Assembly: GCF_030936135.1 (NCBI RefSeq)
Contig: NC_082594.1
Span: 109,903,020-109,967,019, forward strand
Direction: 5' to 3'
Source: Gavia stellata
Lineage: Eukaryota; Chordata; Aves; Gaviiformes; Gaviidae
Length of the DNA stretch: 64,000 bases
The position numbers and the translations under genes were made by a program. Positions 61,201 through 64,000 of the stretch are shown here, one piece after another. The notes under the pieces are model-generated. The model did no database searches. It saw only the letters and a program-made list of their open reading frames with translations, and was not told the DNA's origin. Position 1 is the first letter of the stretch. The number at the start of each line of letters is the position of its first letter.

Positions 61201-63010
61201 CTGGAACTCTGATTTACCATGAAAGTTCAGGATGTCCCAATTAAATCAGGACACTTGAGAGATATGAAGGCTTAAATGTTCCCCCAAAGCTTTGGTCTAA
61301 TGTGATTAAGCTGGCTGTTTTTGCTAATGATAGACACATTCCAAATTGCAGAAAAATTCTAAGTAGATATAATGGGGTTTACTGTTGTGTATTTATAAGA
61401 AAATGCCCCAAAAAGGTTTCTATTCCCTGCCTCCATTTTCTGTTGAATGTCAATCATTTATAACTTTTGGCACCTATAATACAGTCCTCCTTGAGATACA
61501 TGATGACCTTAGCTCTCAGGAACATCATGATCTTTTATTTTTACCCCTAGACTCCTCTGCTACCTTTTTTTTAAACTTTGCTTGTTGATTTCTAGATTGG
61601 TATGCATTTGTGAAATGCCCGTGACTTCTTCTTCATGTGGAAAACCACTGTTTATACAGTGGGTACTAACTGAAAACAAAACGTGAAGAAAATGTACCAC
61701 ACCATGCAGTATAGTACTGTACAAGTGTGCAGTGCAGCTGGAGCTTTGAATAGGCAAAAAAACATTATGTCCTAAATATCTGAATAGCATTGACTTGGGA
61801 TAGCTTTGGAGTTGCTCTCAGCTGTTTTCTTGAGAATTATTGGTGAACTGTAAGCAAATATAACTTTATTGCTTAACTTCCACAAAGACAAATATTCTTC
61901 AAGAAATGAAAGGGCAAATAAAGGAAAAAGTGTGTTCTGTACTGCTGAAAGAGCCTAAAAAGGAATGAATAATAGAAAGAAAATCCACTTACAAGCTCAT
62001 AATTTTTAAATTTCTCTAATTGTCTAATGTTATTTAAACACCACACACACACACGTTTTAAGTCAGTGATAACTTACCATTCACGGTGAAATGTCTTCCT
62101 TTAGCATGATTTCCTCCTTTCCCCCCCCCACCATGACAGATTGTATTTAATTGAACAGTTGCTGGTTTAGAACTGTCATTAAAAATGCATATATTCAAAT
62201 AGTCTTAGTACAGCGTATTGCCCTTTCAGTTCATTTCCTCCTTTTATGTAGCAGTAAATATCCTTTTGTGTTCTGGTTCTAATTTATTTAGAAATAATGT
62301 GCTTCTTACTAAAAGCAAAGATTTTTTGTTAAAGGATAGACTAAGCTTGTTAAGTTGCTTGCTAATATATTTTTTATTGACCTAGTGTCTTTCAGCCCTT
62401 GTACCATTGAACTCCTGGGTCTTTGTAGAGAGGATATATTTAGAGGAAAAACTTGGATCTAGTTCTCTTTTTTTTCCAAGACAGTTTTAGAAGAAAATTC
62501 ATTCTGTGAAAATAATTCTGGCCTTACATGAGACAGAAATCTTTCACTTCAATCAGCCAACGCGGATCCTGACTGTAGGTAAACAGAGGAGAGAGGTCTA
62601 GCTAACTTGAGTTTTGCCAGAAGGAAGAACGAGGGTGCCTAAACCATATCCATGTACACTGTGACTGACTGAAAAAATGTTTTTGGTTACCCTCTCTCTT
62701 GGTTTATATAATCTAAGTTGTCATTTAAATACAACCACATACCAAGTCAGTGAGTGAGCTGTTCATACAGATGTTTTCAACAACATGTATAGCCACACTT
62801 CATTAATAACTTGGGATGGAACCAGCAGGACTTAGTTACTCTTAAACATTATTGCCTGCCCTGCAGCATTCAATACTTAAACCTTTTTAACCTCTTCTTT
62901 TCTTTCTCTTTTATTTGTTAGCGGGATGGATCTAGGTACACAACAAATTAAAATTAGAATAACTAATTCTATAAAATAGAATAACTGTGAAATATTGTCA
63001 TCTTGGGAGC
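55276..63010. other. Noncoding stretch, nothing recognised
   Basis: Nearly 8 kb of AT-rich DNA. No frame exceeds 101 codons and none resembles a protein. A short (CA)n run lies at 62041-62054 and a C-run at about 62122-62129. No transposon was recognised. Confidence 0.5.
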
Positions 63011-63104
63011 AATGGGCCAGATCTTTGGCTATTGTAAGCTGTAAAGCTTCATTAGCATAAATGGAGCTATGACAAATCTACATCTACTAAGGATCTGTCC
63101 CATT
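63011..63104. repeat. Worn foldback (palindromic) repeat, nearly full length
   Basis: AATGGGCCAGATCTTTGGC at the left end pairs with GGATCTGTCCCATT at the right end. Moving inward, AAAGCTTCATT pairs imperfectly with AATGGAGCTAT. The 94-bp unit is thus a decayed self-complementary hairpin. Its wording (GGGCCAGATCCTCAGC-TGGTGTAAAT and mirror) matches, from memory, a MITE-like foldback repeat of birds, turtles and crocodilians. Confidence 0.7.
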
Positions 63105-64000
63105 ATCTGCGGATGGCAAAATCTCCACAAATGCATGTGACTTTTATATGATATATGTGGAGGTTGCTCTGAAATTTTCATAGACTATGAGAGAAAGGAA
63201 TGATTATCACCAGTGACAAACCTAATGCTTGGAGGACTCTGACATTGCTCATTCTTCAACTGTCTAAATGAGTTTTTACTTTTTTGAAATTTTTCCAGTA
63301 ATGCTGTTATGTACAGAGAAAATAAAATTAACATTTCATTACTATTCATCATATGGCACTGGAGACAAACTTGAGAAAATATACTTTATTTACCATCAGC
63401 AAACTAACATTATTTGAAATGAATTAAAAACAATAAAATAAAAAAAAAAAGCATCACTAATCTACTCACTAAGTATTCCTCCAAGACACAGATCTAGCAA
63501 AGTAGTTGGATAAGACATAACTATGTTAATTAGGTAAACCTAAAAACCATCACAATTAAGATGAAAATTAGGAATAAAAATAGAGGAATAAGAGTCAGAA
63601 AATTTCTTTTACACTAGGACTTCTCAAAAACTTTGAGTTACCAACACTGGGAAGAGATCTAAGAAATGAGAATATAACTGAAGTACTTAGAGTCAGAAAG
63701 ATCCATGATCACTGATGAAAATTGCATGAGAGAGATGTATTTTTGTAAATACAGTTGTTTTTTTGGCAACAGACAAATTCTAGGATGCCTTTTCAGACAA
63801 GTATAGAACAATGCCAGCCAACTCTCTGTCAAACCAAGCTTTTATGTGCCTCTAGAGCTATGGGAGAAAGATAACACATATAGGCAGAGACCACCATCTC
63901 AGCGTCAAAATTCTTAACATCTTTGCTGAAAGGATAATATCACATATGTATCACCATGTAATATTAAATAGAAATTGCAAGTGCATGTTTCTCAGTTTTC
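63105..64000. other. AT-rich noncoding sequence
   Basis: Nothing recognised apart from an A-rich patch at about 63427-63450. Confidence 0.5.

Overview
The window looks like noncoding vertebrate DNA, most probably from a bird. It is AT-rich and depleted of CpG. It has no operon-like or densely coding layout, and I recognise no host protein-coding exon, tRNA, rRNA or CRISPR array on either strand. The best taxonomic clue is a CR1 LINE on the minus strand (about 18129-18955) with the typical avian CR1 3' end and a long open C-terminal ORF2 segment. Low overall repeat density, one fairly young CR1 and only worn older repeats all fit a bird better than a mammal, turtle or crocodilian. Species and flanking genes cannot be read from the window. 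It is either an intergenic desert or the inside of a large intron.

Layout. 1-2540 is AT-rich with no gene. 2541-2895 is a sharply bounded GC-rich island. 2896-16410 is featureless apart from simple-sequence tracts and one candidate regulatory patch near 4560-4665. 16419-17180 (+) is a decayed L2-clade LINE with readable reverse-transcriptase motifs in several frames. 18129-18955 (-) is the internally deleted CR1. 18956-33440 is noncoding, with patches rich in homeodomain- and FOX-like cores near 23700-24200 and 29750-29880 and an old SINE-like fragment at about 30005. 33447-33621 holds a cluster of nuclear-receptor half-sites including a perfect DR4. From 40795 onward there are several worn foldback (palindromic) repeats of a type I associate with amniote genomes (40795, 44655, 47721, 53998, 63011). 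46138-46162 is a perfect 25-bp palindrome. 48140-49075 is a CpG-rich island with a 29-bp minisatellite and a candidate, unproven exon. 54336-55160 is a long inverted repeat with two near-identical arm blocks around a 638-bp unique centre. The rest is AT-rich and unremarkable.

No genes work together here. The identifiable coding matter is transposon remains. I found no convincing undescribed system. The observations most worth a second look are the 825-bp inverted-repeat structure, the 25-bp palindrome, the nuclear-receptor half-site cluster, the CR1 deletion junction (possibly a non-autonomous subfamily) and the CpG island with a splice-bounded open frame. Repeat family assignments come from recalled consensus patterns, not from a search.
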